64,000 nucleotides of DNA from Glandiceps talaboti (lineage: Eukaryota; Hemichordata; Enteropneusta; Spengelidae), in assembly GCF_964340395.1 (NCBI RefSeq), contig NC_135567.1, positions 6,465,899-6,529,898 on the forward strand, given 5' to 3'. This document shows, one piece after another, positions 49,016-59,523 of this stretch. The position numbers were made by a program, and so were the translations under genes. A model generated the notes under the pieces. It was not told the DNA's origin. It saw nothing but the letters and a program-made list of their open reading frames with translations, and did not search any database. How positions within the stretch are numbered: position 1 is the stretch's first letter; each line of letters begins with the position of its first letter.

Positions 49016-51035
49016 ATACCTGGCTATCAGCTATTAACCTCTCAGCTTTCTCCATGGGCTGGCTATGCAGCTATTCAAGCTATTAGCCATTAATAGCCGC
49101 TATTAGCCATTAATAGCCAGCTAATAGCTGGCTATCAGCTATCAACCCCTCAGCTTTCTCCATGGGCTGGCTATGCAACTATTCAAGCTATTAGCTATTA
49201 ATAGCCGCTATTAGCCATTAATAGCCAGCAAATAGCTGGCTATCAGCTATCAACCTCTCAGCTTTCTCCATGGGCTGGCTATGCAGCTATTCAAGCTATT
49301 AGCCATTAATAGCCGCTATTAGCCATTAATAGCCAGCTAATAGCTGGCTATCAGCTATCAACCTCTCAGCTTTCTCCGTGGGCTGGCTATGCAGCTGTTC
49401 AAGCTATTAGCCATTAATAGCCACTATTAGCCATTAATAGCCAGCTAATAGCTGGCTATCCACTATCAACCTCTCAGCTTTCTCTGTGGGCTGGCTATGC
49501 AGCTATTTAAGCTATTAGCCATTAATAGCCGCTATTAGCCATTAATAGCCAGCTAAGAGCTGGCTATCAGCTATCAACCTCTCAGCTTTCTCCATGGGCT
49601 GGCTATGCAGCTATTTAAGCTATTAGCCATTAATAGCCGCTATTAGCCATTAATAGCCAGCTAATAGCTGGCTATCAGCTATCAACCTCTCAGCTTTCTC
49701 CATGGGCTGGCTATGTAGCTGTTCAAGCTATTAGCCATTAATAGCCGCTATTAGCCATTAATAGCAAGCTAGTAGCTGGCTACCAGCTATTAACCTCTCA
49801 GCTTTCTCCATGGGCTGGCTATGCAGCTATTCAAGCTATTAGCCATTAATAGCCGCTATTAGCCATTAATAGCCAGCTAATAGCTGGCTATCAGCTATCA
49901 ACCCCTCAGCTTTCTCCATGGGCTGGCTATGCAACTATTCAAGCTATTAGCTATTAATAGCCGCTATTAGCCATTAATAGCCAGCAAATAGCTGGCTATC
50001 AGCTATCTCCATGGGCTGGCTATGCAGCTATTCAAGCTATTAGCCATTAATAGCCGCTATTAGCCATTAATAGCCAGCTAATAGCTGGCTATCAGCTATC
50101 AACCTCTCAGCTTTCTCCGTGGGCTGGCTATGCAGCTGTTCAAGCTATTAGCCATTAATAGCCACTATTAGCCATTAATAGCCAGCTAATAGCTGGCTAT
50201 CCACTATCAACCTCTCAGCTTTCTCTGTGGGCTGGCTATGCAGCTATTCAAGCTATTAGCCATTAATAGCCGCTATTAGCCATTAATAGCCAGCTAAGAG
50301 CTGGCTATCAGCTATCAACCTCTCAGCTTTCTCCATGGGCTGGCTACGCAGCTATTTAAGCTATTAGCCATTAATAGCCGCTATTAGCCATTAATAGCTA
50401 GCTAATAGCTGGCTATCAGCTATCAACCTCTCAGCTTTCTCCATGGGCTGGCTACGCAGCTTTTTAAGCTATTAGCCATTAATAGCCGCTATTAGCCATT
50501 AATAGCTAGCTAATAGCTGGCTATCCGCTATCAACCTCTCAGCTTTCTCCATGGGCTGACTATGCAGCTATTCAAGCTATTAGCCATTAATAGCTAGCTA
50601 AGAGCTGGCTATCAGCTATCAACCTCTCAGCTTTCTCCATGGGCTGGCTATGCAGCTATTCAAGCTATTAGCCATTAATAGCCGCTATTAGCCATTAATA
50701 GCCAGCTAATAGCTGGCTATCCGCTATCAACCTCTCAGCTTTCTCTGTGGGCTGGCTATGCAGCTATTTAAGCTATTAGCCATTAATAGCCGCTATTAGC
50801 CATTAATAGCCAGCTAAGAGCTGTCTATCAGCTATCAACCTCTCAGCTTTCTCCATGGGCTGGCTACGCAGCTATTTAAGCTATTAGCCATTAATAGCCG
50901 CTATTAGCCATTAATAGCTAGCTAATAGCTGGCTATCAGCTATCAACCTCTCAGCTTTCTCCATGGGCTGGCTATGCAGCTGTTCAAGCTATTAGCCATT
51001 AATAGCAATCTAATAACTGGCTATTAACCCCAAGA
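49016..51035 (+). repeat. 108-bp minisatellite, ~18 copies
   Basis: The period is 108 bp (CTTTCTCC at 49046 and 49154). The unit is rich in AGCTATTAGCCATTAATAGC and its complement, so it is itself partly palindromic. The unit CTCAGCTTTCTCCATGGGCT marks each period, and some units are shortened near 50000 and 50590. No long open frame is seen. Confidence 0.95.
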
Positions 51036-51925
51036 GTTAAGTTTGTTGAAATTAAATGAATGAAAAAACAAACCATGATCGAGATTTATTATTTGAAGAG
51101 TCAAGGAGTACAGTGTGTTCTAAACACCTTAACACCTGATAATATAATGATGCTATGTCAAGTAATTTTGATTTGTTCAGATTAAAGTACTTTAAAAGAC
51201 TTTGTAATTTTATAGATGAATCATGATGGACTAAATGTGTCTTTAACCATCTCAATTCCATTAGTGAAGAATCTGAAAGAAATGTGATAAAACTGTCCTG
51301 GAATTGGCAGAAAACTGTAAATAATGTGTTAATAGACCTTAATATTGATAAAGACCAAATTCAAACTCTTTCAGATAATAAAATCAAACATATCATATTT
51401 AAAAATGATGAGCTCAAATGGAAAGACACTTGAACACTTTCTTTTTACATGTGAAAGCCATTCTACACAACGACAGATCTTAATGAAAGGAACAGAAGAA
51501 CTATTACTCAACAATAAGGAGTTGAACTTATATCAAGATTTTAAACAAAGGAAAGAACTACTCTGTTTATTTATAGGAGATAATACAAAACACTACAATG
51601 CTCAGTCTATAAGTAAACAAATAGATAAACTTGTCAAACAATACCTTATTGAAGCAATTGAAAACAGAAAAGATTTTGTTAAAACTAATATAGAATAGTT
51701 TAGCCGTTAGATTTTCTGACAACTAACATTTGAAGCATACATTTTTATTTGTATTGTCGTTTTATCAATATTCTTACCTCACTTTGGTTTATTTTGTTGT
51801 TTGTTCCTGTATATGTTTTTTACTCGTCTTTATGGTAGTGTATGTATTTTTAATTTTTCTTAGTGCTGCTCTTTACAATCTTAGTGAGTCCCCTGATACA
51901 AAAGGGATGCAATAAATAGATAAAT
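51036..51925 (+). mobile_element. 5'-truncated non-LTR retrotransposon (CR1/L2-like), pseudogenised
   Basis: The open part 51345-51698 carries TLEHFLFTCESHSTQRQ, resembling the C-terminal Cys/His motif that follows reverse transcriptase in many LINEs (E-H-F-L-x2-C-x2-Y/H-x3-R). Upstream, another frame reads LSWNWQKTVNN and ends in a stop at WKDT, so there is at least one frameshift before that motif. After the stop at 51698 a ~220-bp T-rich 3' UTR ends in GGGATGCAATAAATAGATAA, a short-repeat tail typical of CR1/L2-type ends. The catalytic reverse transcriptase domain is absent. The clade assignment is inferred. Confidence 0.6.
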
Positions 51926-52850
51926 AGCTGGTAGCCGGCTATTAGCTGGCTATTAATGGCTAACAGCAGCTATTAATGGCTAATAGCTTGAATAGCTGAA
52001 TAGCCATGTGTCGGAGAGTACTGGGGGTTGTTAGCTGTTAGCTGGCTATTAGCTGGCTATTAATGGCTAACAGCAGCTATTAATGGCTAATAGCTTGAAT
52101 ATCTTAATAGCCAGGTCCTGGAGACTGTTGGGAGTTGTTAGTTCGTAGTCGGCTAGTAATGGCTATTAGCGGCTAGTAATGGCTATCAGCTTGAATAGCT
52201 ACCTAGGGAGATATTTATACCATATGCCCAGTTTGACAATAGCTGATAACAAGCTATTATCTGGCTATTTATGGCCAATATTGAATAGATGTTAGCTAGC
52301 TATTAACTGGCTATTAGTGGCTAATATCGGCTATTAATGGCTAATAGCTTGAATAGCTGAATAGCCATGTCCTGAAGAGTGCTGGGGGTTGTTAGCTGGT
52401 AGTAGGCTATTAATAGCTAATAGCGGCTATTAATGGCTAATAGCAGCTGTCAATGGCTCTTAGCTTGAATAGCTACCCAGGGAGATAATCACACCATATT
52501 CCCGTTTTTATAATAGCTGATAGCAAGCTATTACCTGGCTATTTATGGCTAATAGTATTAAGTTGAATAGCCAACAGTCGCTATTTATCTGAGATTCAGC
52601 TATTTTGGTAATTCAATAAATCCCCAGTAGCTGCTATTTACCTTCAGATCAAGCTATTTTGGCAACAAAGGAAATAGACAACAGCCACTATTTATCTTGA
52701 ATCAAGCTATTTTGGGGATGAAACTATTTTGGCAATCCAATAAATAGCCAATAGCCGCTATTTAGCTCAAATCAAGATTGAATCAAGCTGTTTTGGTAAA
52801 TAGCCAATAACCGCTATTTATCTGAGATCAAGCTATTGTGGCAATCCAAC
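51926..52850 (-). repeat. Inverted, diverged part of the 108-bp repeat
   Basis: GGCTATTAATGGCTAATAGC followed by TTGAATAGCT is the reverse complement of the core of the 49016-51035 unit. Here it recurs with much more divergence and with different linkers (TGTCGGAGAGTACTGGGGG). After 52550 it decays into AAATAGCCAATAGCCGCTAT fragments. Confidence 0.85.
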
Positions 52851-52856
52851 AATACC

Positions 52857-53462
52857 GCACCTCTATACAGGGTTATAGCTGAGATGCATACTGATAATGT
52901 GTACTAGTTGGTTAGAATGCACACTCAATATTTTTGTAGAAATAACTTATTGAAATATCCACTGACCCCCCATCCCTATACATGCCTATACGTTACATGG
53001 TGGAATATGAACAGATTAATAGTTTCAATAAAGACAATATTTATTCTTCCAGGGACAAATGTTAGTATTCATAGGTAGTATCACTACTACTTACAGCAAT
53101 TAAAATGTGTGTACAACCTATTGTTTGTCAATTACAGCTCATACTATTAGATTGGAAATTACCCAGAAGGCCATATTGAGTACAAAAAGTCGTGTCTGCT
53201 GGGTATCAATGACAATAATTATTTCAAACCACCTATACAGGGTTATAGCTGAGATGCATACTGATAGTGTGTACTAGTTGGTTAGAGTGCACAGGAATAT
53301 TTACTATTATGTCCAATGATTCCCTATTGCTATACATGCCTATACGTTACATGGTGGAACATGAAAAGATTAATAATTTCAATAAAGACAACAATTATTC
53401 TTCCAGGAACAAATGTTAGTATTCATAGGTAGTATGACTACTACTTACAGCAATTAAAATGC
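52857..53462 (+). repeat. ~230-250-bp direct duplication
   Basis: ATACAGGGTTATAGCTGAGA at 52864 recurs at 53234. The blocks CCTATACGTTACATGGTGGA, TTTCAATAAAGACAA and AGTATTCATAGGTAGTAT follow in both copies. About 125 bp of unrelated sequence separates the copies. Confidence 0.85.
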
Positions 53463-53732
53463 GTTGGCCCATGCATCTATTGTTTCCTTGCTGACGGACA
53501 AGCTATGTATAGTTTAAGCAAAGTCACGAGTGTCTGTGGTTTGAGCTATTCAGGCTACTGTGAACAGTGCCCCCGTGCGGTGGCTGATGGAGAGGTGGCT
53601 GCTGCGTACAGCACAGTATGACTATGAGCCGAGTTCTATGCATAACCGGTGTAGGCATCCGTTCCTTAGTCAGTCTCTCCGTATGTATCATTTTTTTCCG
53701 ATCAATGTGTCTATATTTTGTCAAAGAATTAA

Positions 53733-53932
53733 TCACTACTCTTGACAAACGTCCCAACGTTGGCAAAATATTCCCTACCTGAAAGTTTGTGGCGTAATTT
53801 TACTGATCTCAACATATACCTTAGTAGTAGTAGTAGCGACGGCAGCTGTTGCAATGGCGACTACAATCTGAAACTGAATGAACAGCTGAGCGCTGTAGCC
53901 CCATCACTTCAAAAAATTGATGCGCGTTCAGC
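53733..53932 (+). other. Possible exon, unassigned
   Basis: An open frame reading ...LPESLWRNFTDLNIY... to ...APSLQKIDARS ends at a consensus donor GTAAGT (53933). A serine/glycine-rich middle and CpG-containing codons give it a coding look. No ATG precedes it within the open frame, and its exit phase does not match the next Ginger-like exon at 55160. It could be a chance frame; no family is recognised. Confidence 0.2.
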
Positions 53933-53936
53933 GTAA

Positions 53937-55159
53937 GTTTGAGAATATTTTTGTTCAAAATTGTCATCATAATAGAAAAAAAAATAGTTGTTGTATGTAT
54001 ATAATAAATAAATAATCTTCCGGTATTTCTCATTCATGCTACGTCATCGAGAACGAATGATTCCCTCACACCGAAAGGCTCGGAGGGATACTGCCGACAT
54101 TAGGAAATCATGACGTAGCACTCATTTGGAATACCCGTCTTACGAAATATTTCGTCCATGTAAAATAGTATCCGGGTAAGGCTTATGCACATGCGTACGT
54201 ATTTATCGTTCGTGACTGTAAAATTTCGTCCTCTTGGAAGTGTTAAACCAGCCGTTTTGCCGAAACTCCATCATGAAAATTCTTGGTAAAGTAATAATAA
54301 GTTCAGGTGTATTTACTTACTTGAAATGTGGGATTGTGGGATGGGGATATATATTCCCTGTCAGTTTACCGTGACTTAGTCAGACAATTTCAAACTAGGA
54401 CACAGCATCATTTCGAGTTTCTAATATTTTGCTACTACACGTGTACACACGCTTGTGTATGTGTGATTTATGAGATGTAGTCTTGCTTGCAGACGGTGCA
54501 CGGGTCTAGATTACTGACAGGAGAAGGACATATATGTAAGCAGGACTAGTCGCGGTGGCGTGGCGATGTACATAAATTGTAGAAATAATACAAAGTATTA
54601 CAATATCAAAGAAACCACCAAACACAATCCATCTGATGAAAATATGTCTCACTTCCTCACCCTGTTAATTTAGTATTTCAACTACCTTTCAAACGTGTAA
54701 TGTGTAAGCAGGGGTGCGTTCGGTAGCCAAAACATTTTGTCATTGTTTGGCCAGGGCACCCTGGCCCTGTTTCGAACTGTATAAGGCATGTTGCGTGTGA
54801 AAAACAAAAGATGGCAGCACATTCAAACAGAAGATTGTCGCATTTTTTGTACATTTAGTACTCATCACTGAAAATCAACCTTCTTCATATCCTTGTCAAC
54901 ACTCTTCTAAAATTGTCATGGTTCAGATTGGTACAACCAATTATGACGGGTGGGGGGGGGGTCATTTTGGATTGATTATTAGTGAAAGTCAAGTTAATTG
55001 TAACTAGATAAACTACAAACACTGGTATGCTGATTAATTCCTCAACTCAACTCTGACATAATTGAAATTACTTTCTTTAGAACTATGTTGATACCAAGAT
55101 TTGATGACAAAATCACATTTATTTTAATGTTAATGTTTTTAAAACATTGTGTCTTCCAG
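53937..55159. other. No gene recognised
   Basis: Moderately CpG-containing sequence around 54030-54260 and 54480-54560, including the dispersed motif CTTGCAGACGGTGCACGG. A poly-G run lies at 54951-54961. It ends at the splice acceptor of the Ginger-like exon. Confidence 0.45.
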
Positions 55160-55357
55160 GCAAGACATTCATTCCTCTTCATTGGAAAGGATAGTGATGG
55201 TTCTAAGCAAGTGTTACTAACCCAACAAGAAAGGGAGGAAGTTTTCAAAGAATGTCATGTTTCTCCAATGTCGGCCATCTTGGCATCAACAAAGACTGTG
55301 AAGAAGATTTCATCCAGGTTTTATTGGAAGACCATCTCAAGTGACATGCAACAATTG
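55160..55357 (+). pseudogene. Ginger1-like transposase, H2C2 zinc-finger exon
   Basis: A 198-bp exon with acceptor GTCTTCCAG and donor GTAAGTATG, phase 0 at both ends. It encodes the first half of a gypsy-integrase-type H2C2 zinc-binding domain: ECHVSP, then KTVKKISSRFYW, then SSDMQQL. The family pattern is H-x(~6)-H...K-x4-I...FYW...DV-x2-(L/V), completed by C-x2-C. The first His is at 55256-55258. The second is missing from the frame: 55273-55293 read one base over gives G-H-L-G-x-N-K, so a lost base before 55273 and an extra G at 55294 preserve the frame but replace the GHLG block. In Ginger1 elements this finger precedes a DDE core and a C-terminal OTU or Ulp1 protease, as here. Upstream N-terminal exons were not found. 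Confidence 0.65.
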
Positions 55358-56312
55358 GTAAGTATGATTATTTAGTTAGATAATGGTTCTGTAAAATAGT
55401 ACCCCCCTAAAGTACTTAGTACATTAAAATTTCATACATTTTCACAAGAGAAAGCAGTAAATATCTTCTTGGTAAATTTATCTATACTTTGATACACATG
55501 ATGCTTGTAGTCAACTGAACAATAATAACTCTGTCATACATAGCCTGTTTCCCATCATATTCACTGCAACAGCCATGCTGAGACCAGTAAAATAGTATCC
55601 CCCTCCCCCCTGAGTACTAAGTTTGGCACTTCCAAAATCCATACTTTTTCAGAATGGAAAGTGTTAAACATTTTGGTAAATATATGCTTTGATACACATG
55701 ATGCTTGTATTCAGCTGAAAAATACAACTTCAGACATCAGACCATGGACGAACAGAGCCTGTTACAGGGAAAGTGAACAACTGAATTAGATTAATAACTT
55801 TTGGCTCAGCATGTTGGAAGTACAGACAAGTATTACATTCCATCATTTGATAAGAACAGTTTTATGGCCACTTTACATAAATTTACAGTTCCCCTGGTAT
55901 TTCATGTACACATAAAGAGGCAATAAATCTGTTCTTATCAAACCATGGTGTGTACTACAAGTCTCTGCTGTTTTAACATTCTGAGCCAAGTGTAATAAAT
56001 TCAATTTGCTTGTTTACTGTCCCTGTTTCAGTGTTTGTAACAGGTTCAGTTGTCCACAGTCTGATGTCTGAAGTTATAATATCTCTGTCATACGTATAAC
56101 CCGTTTACCATCATAGCCATACTGAGACCTGTAAAATAGTATCCCCTCCAGAGTACTCCAGAGTTTTCCACTTCCAAAATTCATACATTATATGTCTATA
56201 ATACTTTGATGCACATTATGTTTGTAAACAATTGAAAAATAATAATCATATACTATATAATATAGTCAATATTCTCTATAATGTTGTTCTGAACGTTGTT
56301 ATATTTTATTAG
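55358..56312 (+). other. Intron of the Ginger-like gene with a diverged triplication
   Basis: GT-AG intron of 955 bp in phase 0. The block GTAAAATAGTA.CCCCC and the later TTTGATACACATGATGCTTG occur two to three times (about 55393, 55587, 56127), and a foldback element interrupts it at 55726-56075. Confidence 0.6.
55726..56075. mobile_element. 350-bp foldback element inside the Ginger-like intron
   Basis: The left end AACTTCAGACATCAGAC is repeated inverted at the right end (GTCTGATGTCTGAAGTT, ending 56075). Inner blocks also pair (CCTGTTACA against TGTAACAGG; GATAAGAACAG against CTGTTCTTATC). It is therefore a nearly full-length palindrome. No coding capacity is seen. Confidence 0.75.
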
Positions 56313-56438
56313 ATCAAGAGTTGTGGTAAGTGTCAGAGGTTTGAGAAAATAAAAACTTGTGGTCCTGAACTGAAACCTATTCCGAATAAAGCTCAATGGT
56401 ATATGCTTGGAATCGATTTAGTTGGCCTATATCCATAG
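56313..56438 (+). pseudogene. Ginger1-like transposase, end of zinc finger and start of integrase core
   Basis: The exon begins after TTTATTAG and continues the frame of the 55160 exon. The C-x2-C half of the zinc finger (SCGKCQRFEKI; Cys codons at 56322 and 56331) is followed by the W-x2-LGIDLVG block, which in gypsy-type integrases contains the first catalytic Asp. It ends in TAG at 56436, where family members continue with the rest of the DDE core. No remaining D or E motif follows, because 42-bp minisatellite sequence begins about 50 bp later. The gene cannot make an active transposase. Confidence 0.7.
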
Positions 56439-56486
56439 GTGTTGCATATTCCCACTTGAAACCGTACACATAAATCAATAATCAAC

Positions 56487-58682
56487 CTCCAGCAGACCAG
56501 TCCCAGATAGAGCACCAGCCTTCAACCACTCCAGCAGACCAGTCCCAGATAGAGCACTGGCCTTCAACCACTCCAGCAAACCAGTCTCAGATAGAGAACC
56601 AGCCTTCAACCACTACAGCAGACCAGTCCCAGATAGAGCACCAGCCTTCAATCACTCCAGCAGACCAGTCCCAGATAGAGCACCAGCCTTCAACCACTAC
56701 AACAGACCAGTCCCAGATAGAGCACCAGCCTTTAACCACTACAGCAGACCAGTCCCAGATAGACCACCAGCTTTCAACCACTCCAGCAGACCAGTCCCAG
56801 ATAGAGCACCATCCTTCAACCACTCCGGCAGACCAGTCCCAGATAGAGAACCAGCTTTCAACCACTACAGCAGACCAGTCCCAGACAGAGAACCAGCTTT
56901 CAACCAATCCAGCAGACCAGTGCAAGATAGAGCACCAGCCCTCAAACACTCCAGTAGACCAGTCCCAGATAGAGCACCAGCCTTCAACCACTCCAGCAGA
57001 CCAGTCCCAGATAGAGCACCAACTTTCAACCACTCCAGCAGACCAGTCCCAGATAGAGCACCAGCTTTCAACCACTACAGCAGACCAGTCCCAGATAGAG
57101 CACCAGCCTTCAACCACTCCAGCAGACCAGTCCCAGATAGAGCACAAGCCTTCAACCACTACAGCAGACCAGTCCCAGATAGAGAACCAGCTTTCAACCA
57201 CTACAGCAGACCAGTCCCAGACAGAGAACCAGCTTTCAACCAATCCTGCAGACCAGTGCAAGATAGAGCACCAGCCCTCAAACACTCCAGTAGACCATTC
57301 CCAGATAGAGCACCAGCCTTCAACCACTACAGCAGATCAGTCCCAGATAGAGCAGCAGCCTTCAACCACTCCAGCAGACCAGTCCCAGATACAGCACAAT
57401 ATTTCAACCACTCCAGCAGACCAGTCCCAGATAGAGCACAATCCTTCAACCACTACAGCAGACCAGTCCCAGATAGATCACAATCCTTCAACCACTACAG
57501 CAGACCAGTCCCAGACAGAGAACCAGCATTCAACCACTACAGCAGACCAGTCCCAGACAGAGAACCAGCCTTCAACCACTACAGCAGACCAGTCCCATAT
57601 AGAGCACCAGCCTTCAACCACTCCAGCAGACCAGTCCCAGATAGATCACAATCCTTCAACAACTACAGCAGACCAGTCCCAGACAGAGCACTGGCCTTCA
57701 ACCACTCCAGCAAACCAGTCCCAGACAGAGAACCAGCTTTCAACCAATCCAGCAGACCAGTGCAAGATAGAGCACCAGCCCTCAAACACTCCAGTAGACC
57801 AGTCCCAGATAGAGCACCAGCCTTCAACCACTCCAGCAGACCAGTCCCAGATAGAGCACCAACTTTCAACCACTCCAGCAGACCAGTCCCAGATAGAGCA
57901 CCAGCTTTCAACCACTCCAGCAGACCAGTCCCAGATAGAGCACCAGCCTTCAACCACTCCAGCAGACCAGTCCCAGATAGAGCACAATCCTTCAACCACT
58001 ACAGCAGACCAGTCCCAGATAGAGAACCAGCTTTCAACCACTACAGCAGACCAGTCCCAGACAGAGAACCAGCTTTCAACCAATCCTGCAGACCAGTGCA
58101 AAATAGAGCACCAGCCCTCAAACACTCCAGTAGACCATTCCCAGATAGAGCACCAACTTTCAACCACTCCAGCAGACCAGTCCCAGATAGAGCAGCAGCC
58201 TTCAACCACTCCAGCAGACCAGTCCCAGATAGAGCACAATCCTTCAACCACTTCAGCAGACCAGTCCCAGATAGAGCACAATCCTTCAACCACTACAGCA
58301 GACCAGTCCCAGGTAGAGCACCAACTTTCAACCACTCCAGCAGACCAGTCCCAGATAGAGCAGCAGCCTTCAACCACTCCAGCAGACCAGTCCCAGATAG
58401 AGCACAATCCTTCAACCACTACAGCAGACCAGTCCCAGATAGATCACAATCCTTCAACCACTACAGCAGACCAGTCCCAGACAGAGAACAGCATTCAACC
58501 ACTACAGCAGACCAGTCCCAGACAGAGAACCAGCCTTCAACCACTACAGCAGACCAGTCCCAGATAGAGCACCAGCCTTCAACCACTACAGCAGACCAGT
58601 CCCAGACAGAGAACCAGCCTTCAACCACTCCAGTAGACCAGTCCGAGATAGAGCACCAGCCTTCAACCACTCCAGCAGACCC
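56487..58682 (+). repeat. 42-bp minisatellite, ~52 copies, in place of the DDE core
   Basis: The unit contains CCAGCAGACCAGTCCCAGAT and AGAGCACCAGCCTTCAACCA. As 42 is a multiple of 3 and the unit lacks stops, several frames are open. One reads the 14-residue cycle ADQSQIEHQPSTTP; another reads RPVPDRAPAFNHSS and is open from 56920. Near 58488 one base is missing, and the second frame passes into the first and continues to TAG at 58797 with a non-repeat tail (HFPSPLPFRKEPRRF). The variant TGCAAG occurs at 56921, 57257, 57761 and 58097, revealing an 840-bp (20-unit) duplication. The minus-strand open frames are shadows. Whether the array was once a protein linker is unproven. Confidence 0.9.
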
Positions 58683-58736
58683 ACATTTTCCCAGTCCCCT
58701 ACCCTTCAGAAAGGAACCAAGAAGATTCATACTTGA

Positions 58737-59216
58737 ACAGAGCCATTCACTTGCAAACTTAAAAAGAAGAGAATTGACAGAGACAGAGTACGTTTAGGGA
58801 AAGATATTCCAAGTATTGTAAAACTCATTAAAACACCAGGACAATGGATGACTGACCATGTCATGAATCACGCACCAGCTCTATTTCAGCAGCAGTTTCC
58901 ACACATGTACAGTCTACAGGATGTCCTTGTAATGACGGCAGGCACAGCTATCATCACACCAGATCAAGAATTCATCCAAATACTGAATATAGACCAAAAT
59001 CACTGGGTTACAGTATCCACTATTGGCTGCAGCAAAGGCGTAGTGAATGTATATGATTCCATGTGGTGTGGGCTAGATAGAAGAGCAAAGAAGGCTGTAG
59101 CCTGTCTGCTATTTCATGAAGGGATAAGTATAAAAATACAGTGCGTGCGTATACACAAACAATTAGGATGTGATGACTGTGGACTATTTGCTATGGCCAA
59201 TGCAACGGCCAAATGA
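58737..59216 (+). pseudogene. Ulp1-type (C48-like) cysteine protease domain of the Ginger1-like element
   Basis: This frame opens at 58737 and reads RIDRDRVRLGKDIPS before the first Met at 58848. The domain shows the Ulp1 order: NHWVTVS with the catalytic His codon at 59001, VNVYDSM with the Asp at 59055, KQLGCDDCGLFA with the Gln at 59160 and the nucleophile Cys at 59178. All four key residues are present. A TGA at 59214 cuts the domain; the same frame then continues with family-like sequence (EPTEFTWEQ), so the stop is a nonsense mutation rather than the true end. Ulp1 enzymes cleave ubiquitin-like modifiers. Ginger1 transposases are known to carry such a C-terminal domain. The frame is shifted relative to the tail of the minisatellite frame. 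Confidence 0.75.
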
Positions 59217-59523
59217 CTGGAACCAACAGAGTTTACGTGGGAGCAGACATCGATGAGAAGCCATCTCGCAACGTGTTTTCAACATCAAATCATGGAGATT
59301 TTCACGTCATGGAGAAGACGACGGGGCCATAAAATCAGGAAAATATTAATGTTGCCCATCTACTGCCATTACACAGGCAACCAGATCGTGGAAGCAACAT
59401 GATGCAGTGTGACAAGTTTAAAGACTGGTACCATACTGATTGCAAAGAACTGTCAGCAAGTTTACTTAAAACAAAAGACTGAAATTTGTGTGTACAAAGT
59501 GTAAAAACCAAATGTGTCACTAA
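59217..59523 (+). pseudogene. Remnant Ulp1 tail and damaged PHD-like zinc finger
   Basis: After the TGA, frame 0 stays open to 59402 (TSMRSHLATCF, then RKILMLPIYCHYTG). The reading then moves to another frame at 59399 (MMQCDKFKDWYHTDCKEL) and again near 59482 (KFVCTKCKN), ending in TAA at 59521. The order C...QCD-x2-x-WYH-x2-C...C-x2-C is that of a PHD finger, but one zinc Cys is replaced by Phe (CDKF where CDxC is expected). Two frameshifts and a lost ligand make it non-functional. Confidence 0.55.

Noticed and set aside
51052-51261. Minus-strand 69-codon frame
   Set aside because: Shadow of the decayed LINE coding region on the plus strand.
53560-53745. Short forward frame near 53.6 kb as a gene start
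   Set aside because: No recognisable domain; it ends in a stop without a donor site, and the opposite strand is equally open.
56587-58730. Minus-strand open frames reading W-S-A-G-V-V-E-G repeats
   Set aside because: They are the reverse reading of the same 42-bp minisatellite, with no independent support.
56920-58797. A 625-codon protein with RPVPDRAPAFNHSS repeats
   Set aside because: It depends on one of several stop-free frames of a 42-bp minisatellite and begins at an internal Met. Its end is reached only through a one-base change near 58488. The neighbouring domains are in other frames.
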